A stretch of DNA of 64,000 nucleotides from Psychroserpens sp. SPM9. GTDB lineage: Bacteria > Bacteroidota > Bacteroidia > Flavobacteriales > Flavobacteriaceae. Under the pieces are notes generated by a model, which made no database searches, was not told the DNA's origin, and worked only from the letters and a program-made list of their open reading frames with translations. Made by a program: the position numbers and the translations under genes. Positions 28,270 through 37,721 of this stretch are shown one piece after another (positions within the stretch are counted from its first letter, which is position 1; every line of letters starts with the position of its first letter). The DNA is taken from assembly GCF_025153525.1 (NCBI RefSeq), contig NZ_JANZNR010000002.1, positions 526,068 through 590,067 of the forward strand. Reading direction: 5' to 3'.

Positions 28270-28335
28270 AACGAAGTGAAGAATCTCAAATAAAATAATT
28301 ATTAAATAATAAGATTCCCTCCTTCGAGGGAATGA
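28270..28335. repeat. REP-like element between dut and the nucleotidyltransferase
   Basis: AACGAAGTGAAGAATCTCA is followed after an A/T-rich spacer by ATTCCCTCCTTCGAGGGAAT, a 7-bp stem with a 6-nt loop, then GA. The TCATTCC/GGAATGA core links it to the elements at 21953 and those near 49670 and 54085. Confidence 0.65.
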
Positions 28336-28350
28336 AAAATAAATTTTCCA

Positions 28351-29370
28351 ATGAAAATAATTGTACCCATGGCTGGTCGAGGTTCTCGATTGCGTCCACA
28401 TAGTTTAACAGTCCCAAAACCACTAATTCCAGTTGCGGGGCAACCTATTGTACATCGTTTAGTCAAAGATATTGCAAAGGTTTTAAAGCAACCTATTGAT
28501 GAAATTGCTTTCGTTCTGGGCGATCCGGCTTGGTTTGGAGATGATGTTGTTGAAAGCTTAAAACACTTGGCAACCAGTTTAGGTGCAAAACCATCAATTT
28601 ATCGTCAAGACCAACCTCTAGGAACGGGTCACGCGATTATGTGTGCTAAACCTTCATTATCTGGTCCTGCCGTAATTGCTTATGCCGATACTCTAATTCG
28701 TGCAGAGTTTGATTTAGATCCAGATGCCGATAGCGTTATTTGGACCAAAAGAGTAGCAAACCCTGAAGCTTATGGTGTTGTAAAACTGAATGCTAAAGAT
28801 GAGATTGTTGAATTGGTAGAAAAGCCAGAAACTTTTGTGAGTGATCAGGCTGTTATTGGGATTTATTATTTTAAAGATGTTGAAGTTTTAAAAGATAAGC
28901 TACAAGAAGTCCTTGATGAAAACGTTATGAATGGAGGAGAGTACCAGATTAATGATGGTATAAAACGAATGATGGCCGATGGCAAAATTTTTAAAACGGG
29001 AACTGTTGATGAGTGGATGGACTGCGGAAACAAAGCTGTTACCCTAGAAACGAATGCTAAAATGTTAGGCTTTTTATCTACTGATGGCGAAGAGCAAATG
29101 ATTGCTAAGTCCATAAAAAAGAACAGCAGTACTATTATTGAGCCTTGTTATATTGGAGAGGGTGTGACCCTTAATAATTCAACCATTGGACCTAATGTTT
29201 CTATTGGAAACAATTGTGTAATAGACAATTCTAGCGTTAAAAATAGCTTAATACAAAACCATACTAGTATTAAAAATGCTATTTTAGACCAAGCTATGAT
29301 TGGTAATCATGTGTCATACAATGGCGATTTTAAAGCCATAAGCATTGGCGATTATTCAGTTTTGGAATAA
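28351..29370 (+). CDS. Sugar-phosphate nucleotidyltransferase with left-handed beta-helix tail
   Basis: 339 residues. The N-terminal nucleotidyltransferase domain has MAGRGSRLRPHSLTVPKPL, the G-x-G-x-R...KP pyrophosphorylase motif, plus YADTLI and VEKPE. The C-terminus shows hexapeptide repeats (IEPCYIGEGVTLNNSTIGPN and on). This resembles glucose-1-phosphate thymidylyl- or uridylyltransferase-like enzymes that make an NDP-sugar. The exact sugar and nucleotide are not clear from the motifs. It is followed by a TPR protein operon. Confidence 0.85.
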   Translation: MKIIVPMAGRGSRLRPHSLTVPKPLIPVAGQPIVHRLVKDIAKVLKQPIDEIAFVLGDPAWFGDDVVESLKHLATSLGAKPSIYRQDQPLGTGHAIMCAKPSLSGPAVIAYADTLIRAEFDLDPDADSVIWTKRVANPEAYGVVKLNAKDEIVELVEKPETFVSDQAVIGIYYFKDVEVLKDKLQEVLDENVMNGGEYQINDGIKRMMADGKIFKTGTVDEWMDCGNKAVTLETNAKMLGFLSTDGEEQMIAKSIKKNSSTIIEPCYIGEGVTLNNSTIGPNVSIGNNCVIDNSSVKNSLIQNHTSIKNAILDQAMIGNHVSYNGDFKAISIGDYSVLE

Positions 29371-29442
29371 TTGTTGAAATAGCTTTCAGAGCCTAGCGAA
29401 GCATCTTTGATGTATTTTAAAGATTTCTTTGAATTTTAAATA

Positions 29443-30807
29443 ATGATGAAAACGAAACACTACATCCTACTTCTATGTCTCGGAATATTTTTATTTCCGC
29501 TGAATACATTGGCGCAAGTTGATTTTAACAAGCGTCCGGATGATGATTTAGGGAATGTAGAAGATAAGTTTCAAGAGTACTTTTTTGAAGCGCTGAAACA
29601 GAAAGGAATTGAAAATTACCAGAAATCTGCCGATGCCTTGCTAAAGTGCATTGACCTTAAAGATGACGATCCGGTATTATATTTCGAGCTTGGGAAAAAT
29701 TATAAGGCACTTAAAAATTTTGGTGCTGCTGAAGATGCGCTAAAAAAAGCCGTTTCTAAAGCGCCAGATAACGAATGGTACTTAGACGAATTGTACGATG
29801 TCTATATTCAGCAAAATGAAATGGACAAAGCACTTAAAACCGTCAAACAACTTGTGAAGTTTCATCCCGATTACAAACAAGATTTAGCCTCACTCTACAT
29901 CCGTGTTGAAAAATATAAAGATGCCTTAAAGCTGCTTGATGAAATGGATGAACAACTCGGTTATAGTGAAGATCGAGATTATTTACGAAATCAAATTTAT
30001 AACATCACAGGGAATCATGAAGACCGTATAGAAAACCTCGAAGCTCGTGTTAAAAGTAACCCTGAAGATGAATCGACTTACCTCAGACTTATTTATAGAT
30101 ATAGCGAAACTGGGGAAACCCAAAAAGCATTTGATGCTGCCAAACGCTTACTCGAACAAAATCCAGAATCTCAGCTGGTACATTTAGCACTTTATAAGTT
30201 TTATCTGGATGAAAACGATACCGATAATGCGATCCAATCCATGAAAGTTGTTTTAACCAGTCCTATGATAAAACCCGAAGCTAAAACAAAAGTGCTTAAT
30301 GATTTTGTCAAGTTTGTGGGGCAAAATCCGCAGTACGAATCCGATTTAGTAGAAATTACAGCCTTGGTTAGCGAAGACAAAAGCGTTAAAACCTTACTAG
30401 AACTAGGCGATTACTATCTGAAGTCGAATGATAAAGAAAAAGCCTTAGGATATTATCAAGATGCCTTAAAACAAGAACCTAATGAGTTTAAGATTATTAG
30501 GGATGTATTGCTGCTTCAAATCGATTTAAACAAAGATGCGCAAGCAGCTCAAAAAAGTAAGGAAGCTTTAGATATTTTTCCAGCACAACCTATTTTGTAC
30601 CTTATTAACGGCGTGGCCAACAATAAATTAAAACAGCCAGAAAAAGCCATTGAAAGCTTAGAAATAGGCTTGGATTATGTTATCGAAAACCCTAATATGG
30701 AAGCCGATTTCTACAAACAACTAAGCGAGGCTTACAAACAAACCAATAATATTAGCCAATCTGAAGCGTTTGCTAAAAAGGCAGAAGCCTTATTGAAAGA
30801 ACAATAA
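29443..30807 (+). CDS. Exported tetratricopeptide repeat protein
   Basis: 454 residues. A signal peptide (about residues 1-25, ending TLAQ) is followed by at least six TPR-like repeats, for example VLYFELGKNYKALKNFGAAE and LLELGDYYLKSNDKEKALGY. It lies 3 nt before a DUF4292 lipoprotein and an EnvC-like protein, so the three form an envelope operon. A scaffold role in the periplasm is inferred; no catalytic motif is present. Confidence 0.82.
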   Translation: MMKTKHYILLLCLGIFLFPLNTLAQVDFNKRPDDDLGNVEDKFQEYFFEALKQKGIENYQKSADALLKCIDLKDDDPVLYFELGKNYKALKNFGAAEDALKKAVSKAPDNEWYLDELYDVYIQQNEMDKALKTVKQLVKFHPDYKQDLASLYIRVEKYKDALKLLDEMDEQLGYSEDRDYLRNQIYNITGNHEDRIENLEARVKSNPEDESTYLRLIYRYSETGETQKAFDAAKRLLEQNPESQLVHLALYKFYLDENDTDNAIQSMKVVLTSPMIKPEAKTKVLNDFVKFVGQNPQYESDLVEITALVSEDKSVKTLLELGDYYLKSNDKEKALGYYQDALKQEPNEFKIIRDVLLLQIDLNKDAQAAQKSKEALDIFPAQPILYLINGVANNKLKQPEKAIESLEIGLDYVIENPNMEADFYKQLSEAYKQTNNISQSEAFAKKAEALLKEQ

Positions 30808-30810
30808 TAT

Positions 30811-31593
30811 ATGAAGATCATAAAATGCAGTTTAGTTTGTTTGTTTTTAGTATTTGCCAATTCCTGTAAATCGGCAAGAAGTGTTGTCGCTTCTGGTCAG
30901 GTGGATTCTAAACTAACGGTAAAGCAACTTATTAGAGAAAATAAAAAGCAAGACGCTAAGTTTAAAACGCTGCAGGCTAAAGTTAAAATTGATGTTATAG
31001 AAGATTTAAAAGAGTCTTCTTACACCGTCAACCTCCGCATGGAAAAAGACAAAACCATTTGGATTAGTGCGACTTTAGGACTCGCAAGAGCTATGATTAC
31101 TCCAGACCGAGTTCAGTTTTATGATAAAATCAACAACCAATATTTTGATGGAAATTATCAACTGTTAAGTGATCTTTTAGGCATTGAGTTAAATTATGAT
31201 AAGGTTCAGAGTTTATTAATTGGAGAGCCGCTTTATGCTTTACGAGATTCCGATTATGCCATTTCAACCAGTGAGAATTCCTATATTTTACAACCTAAAA
31301 ATCAAGACCTTTTATTAGAGTTGTTCTTATTGTTTAATCCGTCACACTTTAAAATGGACTCTCAGCAATTATTGCAACCTTCAAAAATGCGTTTTTTACA
31401 GATTGACTATCTGGGATATCAAGATGTCGACAAAGAGATTTTACCACAAAACATTAAAATTATTGCTGTCGAAGATAGTGAAGAATTAAATGTCGTATTA
31501 GAGTATAAATCGGTTTCCATTAATGAAGACGTGAGGTTTCCTTTTAGAATCCCTTCAGGTTTTGACGAAATAATCCTAGACAATGCGAAATAA
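30811..31593 (+). CDS. DUF4292-like lipoprotein
   Basis: 260 residues. The signal peptide ends in a lipobox-like VFANSC, then a beta-rich body with KFKTLQAKVKIDV and FRIPSGFDEI at the C-terminus, which I associate with DUF4292, a LolA/LolB-like fold in Bacteroidota. A role in outer-membrane lipoprotein handling is possible but unproven. Its last 11 nt overlap the start of the EnvC-like gene. Confidence 0.8.
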   Translation: MKIIKCSLVCLFLVFANSCKSARSVVASGQVDSKLTVKQLIRENKKQDAKFKTLQAKVKIDVIEDLKESSYTVNLRMEKDKTIWISATLGLARAMITPDRVQFYDKINNQYFDGNYQLLSDLLGIELNYDKVQSLLIGEPLYALRDSDYAISTSENSYILQPKNQDLLLELFLLFNPSHFKMDSQQLLQPSKMRFLQIDYLGYQDVDKEILPQNIKIIAVEDSEELNVVLEYKSVSINEDVRFPFRIPSGFDEIILDNAK

Positions 31594-32800
31594 AATCACT
31601 TACATTCTGTGTCTGTTTTTACTCCTGAATAGTTTTTCTTCGGAAGCACAAAGCGATAAGCAAAAAGCTTTAGAGGCAAAACGTGTTAAATATCAAAAAG
31701 AACTTCAGCAATTAAACGCGTTACTTTTTACCAATAAAAAAGAAGAAAAATCGGTTGTATCGCTTATTGAAGATCTTAATTATAAAGTTAATGTTAGGCG
31801 AAATTTAATTAAAGTAACAAACGACCAAGCCAATTTATTGACTCGAGAGATCAATGCTAATCAGAATGAAATTTCCAGTTTAAGAGATCAGCTAACAACG
31901 CTTAAAAAGCAATATTCTGAAATGCTTGTCAAATCGTATAAAAGCAAATCGGAGCAAAGTAGAGTCATGTTTCTATTGTCTTCCAATGATTTTAAACAGG
32001 CTTACAAACGATTGCAATATATTAAGCAATATGCTAATTATCAAAAAGAACAAGGCGATTTAATCAAAGCTAAGACGCAAAAATTACAAGAGTTAAATAC
32101 CGACTTATTACGTCAAAAGGAAGACAAAGATAAACTTGTTGCCGAAAACCGAATCGCTAAAATAGAGCTAGAGAAAGAAGTCAAAGAACAGGAAAAGTTA
32201 ATGGCTTCTATTCGAAAAGATCAAAGTGCTTATGCTTCTAAGATTAAAAAGAAACAACAGGAAATTGACGCTATTGATAAAGAAATCGATAGGTTAATTA
32301 AAGAAGCTATTGCAGCATCAAATAAAAAAGCAGGAAAATCATCCACTTCAAAAGGCTTTGCCTTAACACCTGAAGAAAAACTAACAGGTAGAAATTTTGC
32401 CTCAAATAAAGGAAAGCTTCCTTGGCCTGTTGAACGCGGCGTTGTAAAAGTACGCTATGGCACACAACAATCACCTATTGATCCTACGGTTAAGATTAAC
32501 AGTAACGGTGTTAGAATTGCTACTGAAAAAAATGCCAGAGTACGAGCTGTTTTTAATGGTGAAGTTCTGGCGGTTGCCGGACAAAAATATTCGAATCCAA
32601 CAGTTTTGGTGCAACATGGTAACTATATTACAGCCTATAGAAATTTATCAAAGGTTTATGTAAAAAAAGGTGATAAAATAGTAACCAATCAGGCTATTGG
32701 TGAAGTGTTTACCAATAATGAAGGTGAAACCATGCTGGGCTTTGGTATTTTTAAAGACTCCAAACCTCAAAATCCAGCAGGTTGGATTTACAAAATGTGA
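31583..32800 (+). CDS. envC: EnvC-like murein hydrolase activator (degenerate M23/LytM domain)
   Basis: 405 residues: signal peptide ending SEAQ, a long coiled coil at about residues 25-245, and a C-terminal LytM domain (about 300-405) with LVQHGNYITAYRNLSKVYVKKG. The zinc ligands are missing: the usual HxxxD is replaced by NGVRIAT and the HxH by LGFGIF, as in E. coli EnvC, which activates amidases rather than cutting peptidoglycan. The final codons WIYKM and stop are the first copy of a 40-bp tandem repeat that continues downstream. Confidence 0.86.
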   Translation: MRNKITYILCLFLLLNSFSSEAQSDKQKALEAKRVKYQKELQQLNALLFTNKKEEKSVVSLIEDLNYKVNVRRNLIKVTNDQANLLTREINANQNEISSLRDQLTTLKKQYSEMLVKSYKSKSEQSRVMFLLSSNDFKQAYKRLQYIKQYANYQKEQGDLIKAKTQKLQELNTDLLRQKEDKDKLVAENRIAKIELEKEVKEQEKLMASIRKDQSAYASKIKKKQQEIDAIDKEIDRLIKEAIAASNKKAGKSSTSKGFALTPEEKLTGRNFASNKGKLPWPVERGVVKVRYGTQQSPIDPTVKINSNGVRIATEKNARVRAVFNGEVLAVAGQKYSNPTVLVQHGNYITAYRNLSKVYVKKGDKIVTNQAIGEVFTNNEGETMLGFGIFKDSKPQNPAGWIYKM

Positions 32801-32924
32801 TAGCATTTTGAAATATAACTTATGGATTTACAAAATGTGATAGCATTTTGAAATATAACTTATGGATTTACAAAATGTGATAGCATTTTGAAATATAACT
32901 TATGGATTTACAAAATGTGATAGC
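32783..32924. repeat. 40-bp tandem repeat, about 3.5 copies, each with a hairpin
   Basis: Units start at 32783, 32823, 32863 and 32903, and the three complete copies look identical. Each holds CAAAATG, a 6-nt loop TGATAG, and CATTTTG, a perfect 7-bp inverted repeat. The first copy covers the last codons and the stop codon of envC, the stop lying in the hairpin loop. The fourth copy breaks off after TGATAGC, where a REP-like element follows. Confidence 0.9.
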
Positions 32925-32933
32925 CTCGCTAGC

Positions 32934-33012
32934 GTTACCCTGAACTCGTTTCAGGGTCTCACAAGAAAAACTGTTCCGTTATGAAATTCTGAAACCAGTT
33001 CAGAATGACGTA
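32934..33012. repeat. Inverted pair of REP-like palindromes
   Basis: CCCTGAACTCGTTTCAGGG (32938-32956) and TTCTGAAACCAGTTCAGAA (32987-33005) are two copies of the CTGAA/TTCAG palindrome in opposite orientation, about 30 nt apart. The first is followed by TCTCAC and the second by TGACG, the family's usual flanks reversed. The arrangement is like a BIME. Confidence 0.75.
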
Positions 33013-33074
33013 AAAGGGTTTAAACCTTAGAAGTTGAACGAATAATTTTACACTACACAAATAATTCAAGAGCT

Positions 33075-33692
33075 ATGAAGTCAATTCTGCTTTTTTTGGT
33101 CTTATTTACTTCTAGTTTAGGCTATGCTCAAACAAAAGACTCTATCATCAAAATTGATGTGAAAATAATTTCATGCTTTTTTGGACCTAAGGGTTATTAT
33201 AACATTGAAGAACACCTTAAAAAAAAGATTTTAGCTGAAGCATCAGTAAAACGTTTTTCTAAAACAGACACACTTTATTTTTTTCTAAGGAAAAATGATT
33301 CAGTTAAGATTAAAGATCGAAACAGGGTTTTTCATTACATCCATCCAAATAAAACCATTAATGATACAATTCGATATTATACTTTTAGTTTTAAAAACAT
33401 AAATCAAACAGGTTTTATATTCAAGAAATATCAAGATTTTGATGCTATGGAAACCGATCAGAAAGCACAAACCCTTAGAAAAGACCTATCCTTTATAGAA
33501 AAGCATAAAGATAAAATAATAACCATCGATTTTTTCTTAGAAAACTTGAATAAAGAAAAAGACTATTTTTTAGCGATGTTTTATGAAGTTATAATGAGTA
33601 AAAAAATTGTTTATATGATTGACGAACGGGAGTTTGATAAGCATAAGATAACACTCAGAGAGATCTCCATCAATCAGAATTTACAGTGGTAG
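33075..33692 (+). CDS. Exported protein of unknown function
   Basis: 205 residues. It has a short signal peptide (MKSILLFLVLFTSSLGYAQT), then a Lys- and Asp-rich soluble domain with no recognised motif; FYEVIMSKKIVYMIDEREFD near residue 170 is a notable block. It stands alone between the envC repeat array and a convergent thioesterase gene, with only 21 nt to the latter. It was not assigned to any family. Confidence 0.65.
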   Translation: MKSILLFLVLFTSSLGYAQTKDSIIKIDVKIISCFFGPKGYYNIEEHLKKKILAEASVKRFSKTDTLYFFLRKNDSVKIKDRNRVFHYIHPNKTINDTIRYYTFSFKNINQTGFIFKKYQDFDAMETDQKAQTLRKDLSFIEKHKDKIITIDFFLENLNKEKDYFLAMFYEVIMSKKIVYMIDEREFDKHKITLREISINQNLQW

Positions 33693-33713
33693 CTAAACAT
33701 TAAACTCTAAAGG

Positions 33714-34226
33714 TTAATCAAAAAATAAGGCTTTTAATTCGGTAGCATCACCTGGTTTCATTTTACCTGCAACAACCAGACTTAATTGCTTACGACGCAA
33801 TGCGGCTTCATAACGTTCTTTTTCCAGTTTGGTTTCAGCAACAAGTTCAGGCACTTTTACAGGACGACCAGTTTCATCAACAGCAACAAAAGTGTAAATG
33901 GCTTCATTTGCTTTGATGCATTCACCAGATTCGCGATCTTCTATCCAAACATCAAGAAACACTTCCATAGAGCTTGTAAAGGCTCTAGAAACTTTAGCCT
34001 CTATTGTCACAACGCTTCCTAAAGGTATAGATCGGTTAAAAGCAACGTGATTTACAGAAGCGGTGACTACAATACGTCGGCTGTGACGACGAGCAGCAAT
34101 ACTTGCAGCGCGATCCATACGTGCTAAAAGTTCGCCACCAAATAAATTATTTATAGGATTGGTTTCACTAGGAAGTACCAAATCGGTCATGATTGTCTTA
34201 GACTGAAATGCAGTTCTTGGTTCCAT
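33714..34226 (-). CDS. Acyl-CoA thioesterase (YciA-type hotdog fold)
   Basis: 170 residues. PINNLFGGELLARMDRAASI near residues 25-44 is the active-site helix of the cytosolic acyl-CoA hydrolase (BFIT/BACH/YciA) family, with VTASVNHVAFNRSIPLGSVV following. These enzymes hydrolyse acyl-CoA to free CoA and fatty acid. It is monocistronic. The 256-nt spacer to the next minus-strand gene shows no gene, only a weak TCTTGAG/CTCAAGA palindrome. Confidence 0.9.
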   Translation of the reverse strand: MEPRTAFQSKTIMTDLVLPSETNPINNLFGGELLARMDRAASIAARRHSRRIVVTASVNHVAFNRSIPLGSVVTIEAKVSRAFTSSMEVFLDVWIEDRESGECIKANEAIYTFVAVDETGRPVKVPELVAETKLEKERYEAALRRKQLSLVVAGKMKPGDATELKALFFD

Positions 34227-34482
34227 AAAAAAATCAAATTTTGTTCCGCGTAGACGGACATCTTAAACGGTTTGAAAGTGCAAAGGTAAGGTGATTTTAA
34301 ATCTTAATTAAGCGATTTACGATTTTTAGTTTCCCAGAGTTTAGAAAACAAATACAATCCTCATTTGCAATGAATCTGGAGTATAAGATAGAAGCACTAA
34401 TTAGGCAGGTAAAATTATACAGGCTTAGTTAGTGATAGGTCTTGAGACTCAAGATATAACTTTGAAGGTAACAATAATGGGA

Positions 34483-35421
34483 TTAATCAACAGTTTTTAC
34501 CAGTAACCAGGCATCAGGATTATTGGTGCGTTTGATAGATCGTAATGCTTTAAGTGCTTCAATTCTATCAGTATGACTAGAATATACCACTTCATGAAGT
34601 CCGTAACGGTTCACACCAATTTTACGGGCTTTAAATCCTTGAGTTCTTAGTTGCTGTACTTTTTTATCAGAATTTGCTTCCACACGAAAAGCACCTGCTA
34701 CAATATGGTAATTTCCACTTGGCTTTTCAACTGTAAGTGTTGCGGCTGGTAACGGACTATCAATTATAAAAGTGGCTTCCTGAATTTGAGCATCCAACTG
34801 CTCATTTGCTTCATCTTGAGCAATTTCATTATGGCTTTCTATTTGATTTCCATAGAACTTAGAGGCTGCAAAACCTCCAATGGTTAAGGCAATTAAAGCA
34901 ATAGCCGCATACCTTAAATAAGGTCTGCTTGTACGTGTTTCAGGAGTAATCGTTAAAGGAATGGCTTCTTCAATAGTTTCGACCTGTTCTTTGTAGACTT
35001 CTCTGGTAATTTCAGAAGACGTAAACTGAGATAAACCAAAAGCATCTGTCAAGTAATTGATGTGCTGCGACGGTTCAAAATTAACTTTTCCTTCAGTATT
35101 CAGGATTAAATCACCAATATTTTGTAATGCAATGGTCTCTCCTTCAATTAAATACGACTTAATCGCTTTGACTTGTTTAGCGATTTTTTCAACAGCAACC
35201 GGATACGGTACTTTTTCAATTTCAGCAATATAATTAGCTAATAATCCATCATTTGTCTGTAACTGCTCATTAAAAGACAATACTTTTTTTGGCGGATAAA
35301 ATGAATGGGTTGTGTCATGTACTTTTGCCGAAACACGATGAGTTAAAAATGCTCCAAACTGAGGAACAATCACACAATCGTATCGGTATAATAAATCGCT
35401 GATGTAAGTTTCTAATTGCAT
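34483..35421 (-). CDS. HU-CCDC81 and SPOR domain protein
   Basis: 312 residues. The N-terminal part (ISDLLYRYDCVIVPQFGAFL, residues ~5-24) is the HU-CCDC81 domain of Bacteroidota, a DNA-binding-like fold. A single hydrophobic helix near residues 170-188 (YAAIALIALTIGGFAASKF) follows, then a linker and a C-terminal SPOR domain starting YHIVAGAFRV. SPOR domains bind denuded peptidoglycan at division sites, so this protein may link cytoplasm and septal wall. It diverges from dprA. Confidence 0.87.
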   Translation of the reverse strand: MQLETYISDLLYRYDCVIVPQFGAFLTHRVSAKVHDTTHSFYPPKKVLSFNEQLQTNDGLLANYIAEIEKVPYPVAVEKIAKQVKAIKSYLIEGETIALQNIGDLILNTEGKVNFEPSQHINYLTDAFGLSQFTSSEITREVYKEQVETIEEAIPLTITPETRTSRPYLRYAAIALIALTIGGFAASKFYGNQIESHNEIAQDEANEQLDAQIQEATFIIDSPLPAATLTVEKPSGNYHIVAGAFRVEANSDKKVQQLRTQGFKARKIGVNRYGLHEVVYSSHTDRIEALKALRSIKRTNNPDAWLLVKTVD

Positions 35422-35484
35422 AAAAACAAAGTTAAAAATTTTTGAAAGCGAATAAAATTAAGTCCAAACTATTTATTAACAGTC

Positions 35485-35492
35485 TAATTTTG
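35485..35492 (+). promoter_or_regulatory. Probable -7 box upstream of dprA
   Basis: TAATTTTG fits TAnnTTTG and lies 31 nt before the dprA ATG. No TTG is found at the matching -33 distance, so support is partial. Confidence 0.4.
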
Positions 35493-35522
35493 TTTCTTGC
35501 ATATAGAAAATAGACTATAAAA

Positions 35523-36626
35523 ATGACAGAAGAGGATTTAATTTATGCATTAGCCTTACAACATGTACCAAAAATAGGAGACCTAACAGCCAAAAAGCTA
35601 ATACGTTATTGTGGTTCGGCAGAAGCTGTCTTGAAAGAGAAGCGACATCATCTTCTTAAAATTGATGGTATTGGAGCTACTACAATAAAAGGGCTATTTG
35701 CATCTGCGCATATGAAAGCTGCGGAACAGGAACTAGAATTTATTAAAGCCAACAACATCAATTGTCTGTATTTTACAGATGATAATTACCCTGAAAAATT
35801 AAAACATTGTATTGATAGTCCGATTCTGTTATTTCAATCAGGTCAGATGAACCTCAAAAACCAACGTATTATTAGTATTGTTGGCACACGAAAAATTACT
35901 ACTTATGGCTTATCGTTTTGTAAAACGCTCATCGAAGAATTAACACCTTTTAATCCTGTGATTGTTTCTGGTTTTGCCTACGGAACCGATATCACAGCAC
36001 ATCGTTGGGCGATTAAACACAACTTACAAACCATTGGTTGCCTGGCTCATGGATTAAATCAAATCTATCCTAAAACGCACAAAAGGTATGTTGCTGATGT
36101 TGAAAAAAATGGTGGTTTTTTAACCGATTTTTGGAGTACATCTGTTTTTGACCGCAATAATTTTTTAAAACGAAATCGCATCATAGCAGGTTTAAGTGAA
36201 GCCACAATTGTAATAGAATCTGCCGAAAAAGGCGGAAGCTTAGTCACTGCAGATATCGCAAATTCTTACCATCGTGATGTATTTGCGGTTCCTGGTCGTA
36301 TTACAGACAGTCAGAGTGTAGGATGCAATAATTTAATCAAAACACAGCAGGCACACGTATTGTCTCATCCGTTGGATGTGCCCTACATTCTCAATTGGAA
36401 ACCAGAAGATGCAGTTACTCCTGTCATTCAAAAGCAATTATTTGTTGAATTAACTTCCGAAGAAAATATAATTTACAATTATTTGAAGGCTCACAATAAG
36501 CAATTGTTAGATACCATAGCCATCCATTGTAAGATGCCAATTTTTAAAGTTGCCAGTATTTTATTGACTATGGAATTAAAAGGTGTGATACGACCACTTC
36601 CAGGGAAGTTGTTTGAGTTAATTTAA
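35523..36626 (+). CDS. dprA: DNA-processing protein DprA
   Basis: 367 residues: an N-terminal helix-hairpin-helix-like domain (LALQHVPKIGDLTAKKL), the Rossmann core with SIVGTRKITTYG, SGFAYGTDITAHRWA and GGSLVTA, and a C-terminal winged helix after VELTSEENIIYNYL. DprA protects incoming single-stranded DNA and loads RecA in natural transformation. The stop overlaps the end of trpS on the other strand by 4 nt. recA is about 5 kb away, so the window holds both partners of DNA uptake recombination, though competence itself is not proven. Confidence 0.94.
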   Translation: MTEEDLIYALALQHVPKIGDLTAKKLIRYCGSAEAVLKEKRHHLLKIDGIGATTIKGLFASAHMKAAEQELEFIKANNINCLYFTDDNYPEKLKHCIDSPILLFQSGQMNLKNQRIISIVGTRKITTYGLSFCKTLIEELTPFNPVIVSGFAYGTDITAHRWAIKHNLQTIGCLAHGLNQIYPKTHKRYVADVEKNGGFLTDFWSTSVFDRNNFLKRNRIIAGLSEATIVIESAEKGGSLVTADIANSYHRDVFAVPGRITDSQSVGCNNLIKTQQAHVLSHPLDVPYILNWKPEDAVTPVIQKQLFVELTSEENIIYNYLKAHNKQLLDTIAIHCKMPIFKVASILLTMELKGVIRPLPGKLFELI

Positions 36627-37591
36627 TAACCAACTTTCTCGCGAACACGTTTTAAAACATCATTAGCGACACGTGTTGCCTTTTCGGCTCCAACCGCTAA
36701 TGCAGAATCAATTTCGTTGAGATTTTCCATATAGTGATTGTAACGTTCACGTTGGGTTGCAAATGTTTCAAGTATCAATTCAAATAAGGCTTGCTTCGCA
36801 TGACCGTAACCATAACCACCATTTTCGTAATTGGTTTTCATCGTTGCAATTTCTGCTTCCGAAGCTAATAACTTATAAATTGCAAAACAGTTACAGGTGC
36901 TCCAGTCTTTAGGATCTTCAAGTGGTGTGCTATCGGTTTCTATAGACATGATTTGCTTGCGTAGTTTTTTCTCAGGAAGAAAAATATTGATAAAATTATT
37001 ACGGCTTTTACTCATTTTTTCACCATCGGTTCCAGGAATGAGTTTCGTGTTTTCTTGTACTTTTCCTTCAGGTATAACAAAGGTTTCGCCCATTTTAGTA
37101 TGAAAACGGGTCGCTACATCACGCGTCATTTCTATGTGTTGTAATTGGTCTTTTCCTACCGGAATAATATGAGCATCATATAATAAAATATCGGCAGCCA
37201 TCAGCATAGGATACATAAATAACCCAGAGTTTACATCATCTAAACGATCGGCTTTATCCTTAAAACCATGGGCTAACTTTAAGCGTTGATACGGGAAAAA
37301 GCAATCTAAATACCAAGCTAACTCAGTCACTTGCGGAATATCACTCTGTCTGTAAAATACAGTTTTGTTAATGTCTAAACCAAAAGCTAACCAGGTGGCT
37401 GCAACCGAATAGGTATTATGACGTAATAAATCGGCATCCTTTATCTGAGTTAAGGTATGCATATTAGCAATAAACAGATACGATTCTGTGGATGAATCGT
37501 TAGCCATTTTAATTGCTGGTAAAATGGCACCTAAAATATTTCCTAAATGTGGTGTTCCTGTGCTTTGTATGCCTGTAAGTATTCTTGTCAT
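36623..37591 (-). CDS. trpS: Tryptophan--tRNA ligase
   Basis: 322 residues from the ATG at 37591 (MTRILTGIQSTGTPHLGNIL); an in-frame TTG five codons upstream is less likely. The class I signatures are TPHLGN (HIGH-like) and KMSKSR (KMSKS), and YPMLMAADILLYDAHIIPVG is typical TrpRS. It charges tRNA-Trp. It ends tail-to-tail with dprA and starts 131 nt from the divergent plsC gene. Confidence 0.96.
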   Translation of the reverse strand: MTRILTGIQSTGTPHLGNILGAILPAIKMANDSSTESYLFIANMHTLTQIKDADLLRHNTYSVAATWLAFGLDINKTVFYRQSDIPQVTELAWYLDCFFPYQRLKLAHGFKDKADRLDDVNSGLFMYPMLMAADILLYDAHIIPVGKDQLQHIEMTRDVATRFHTKMGETFVIPEGKVQENTKLIPGTDGEKMSKSRNNFINIFLPEKKLRKQIMSIETDSTPLEDPKDWSTCNCFAIYKLLASEAEIATMKTNYENGGYGYGHAKQALFELILETFATQRERYNHYMENLNEIDSALAVGAEKATRVANDVLKRVREKVGY

Positions 37592-37707
37592 GTTCTCTTT
37601 CCGCAAAAGCAGAATTACTTTTAATTAATTATTAGCTGATATAAAGCTTCAAACTTATATCGTCAGCAAAGGTATTTTTTTTAATTAAATAGCTCAAAAC
37701 AATTATG

Positions 37708-37715
37708 TACTTTTG
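37708..37715 (+). promoter_or_regulatory. Possible -7 box very close to the plsC start
   Basis: TACTTTTG matches TAnnTTTG but ends only 6 nt before the ATG at 37722. If used, the mRNA would begin at or next to the start codon, so the transcript would be leaderless. No TTG lies at a suitable -33 position. Confidence 0.35.
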
Positions 37716-37721
37716 GCGCTG

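Noticed and set aside
32783..32924. Regular 40-bp repeats that might suggest a CRISPR array
   Set aside because: The units abut with no unique spacers, begin inside the envC coding end and have no cas genes nearby.
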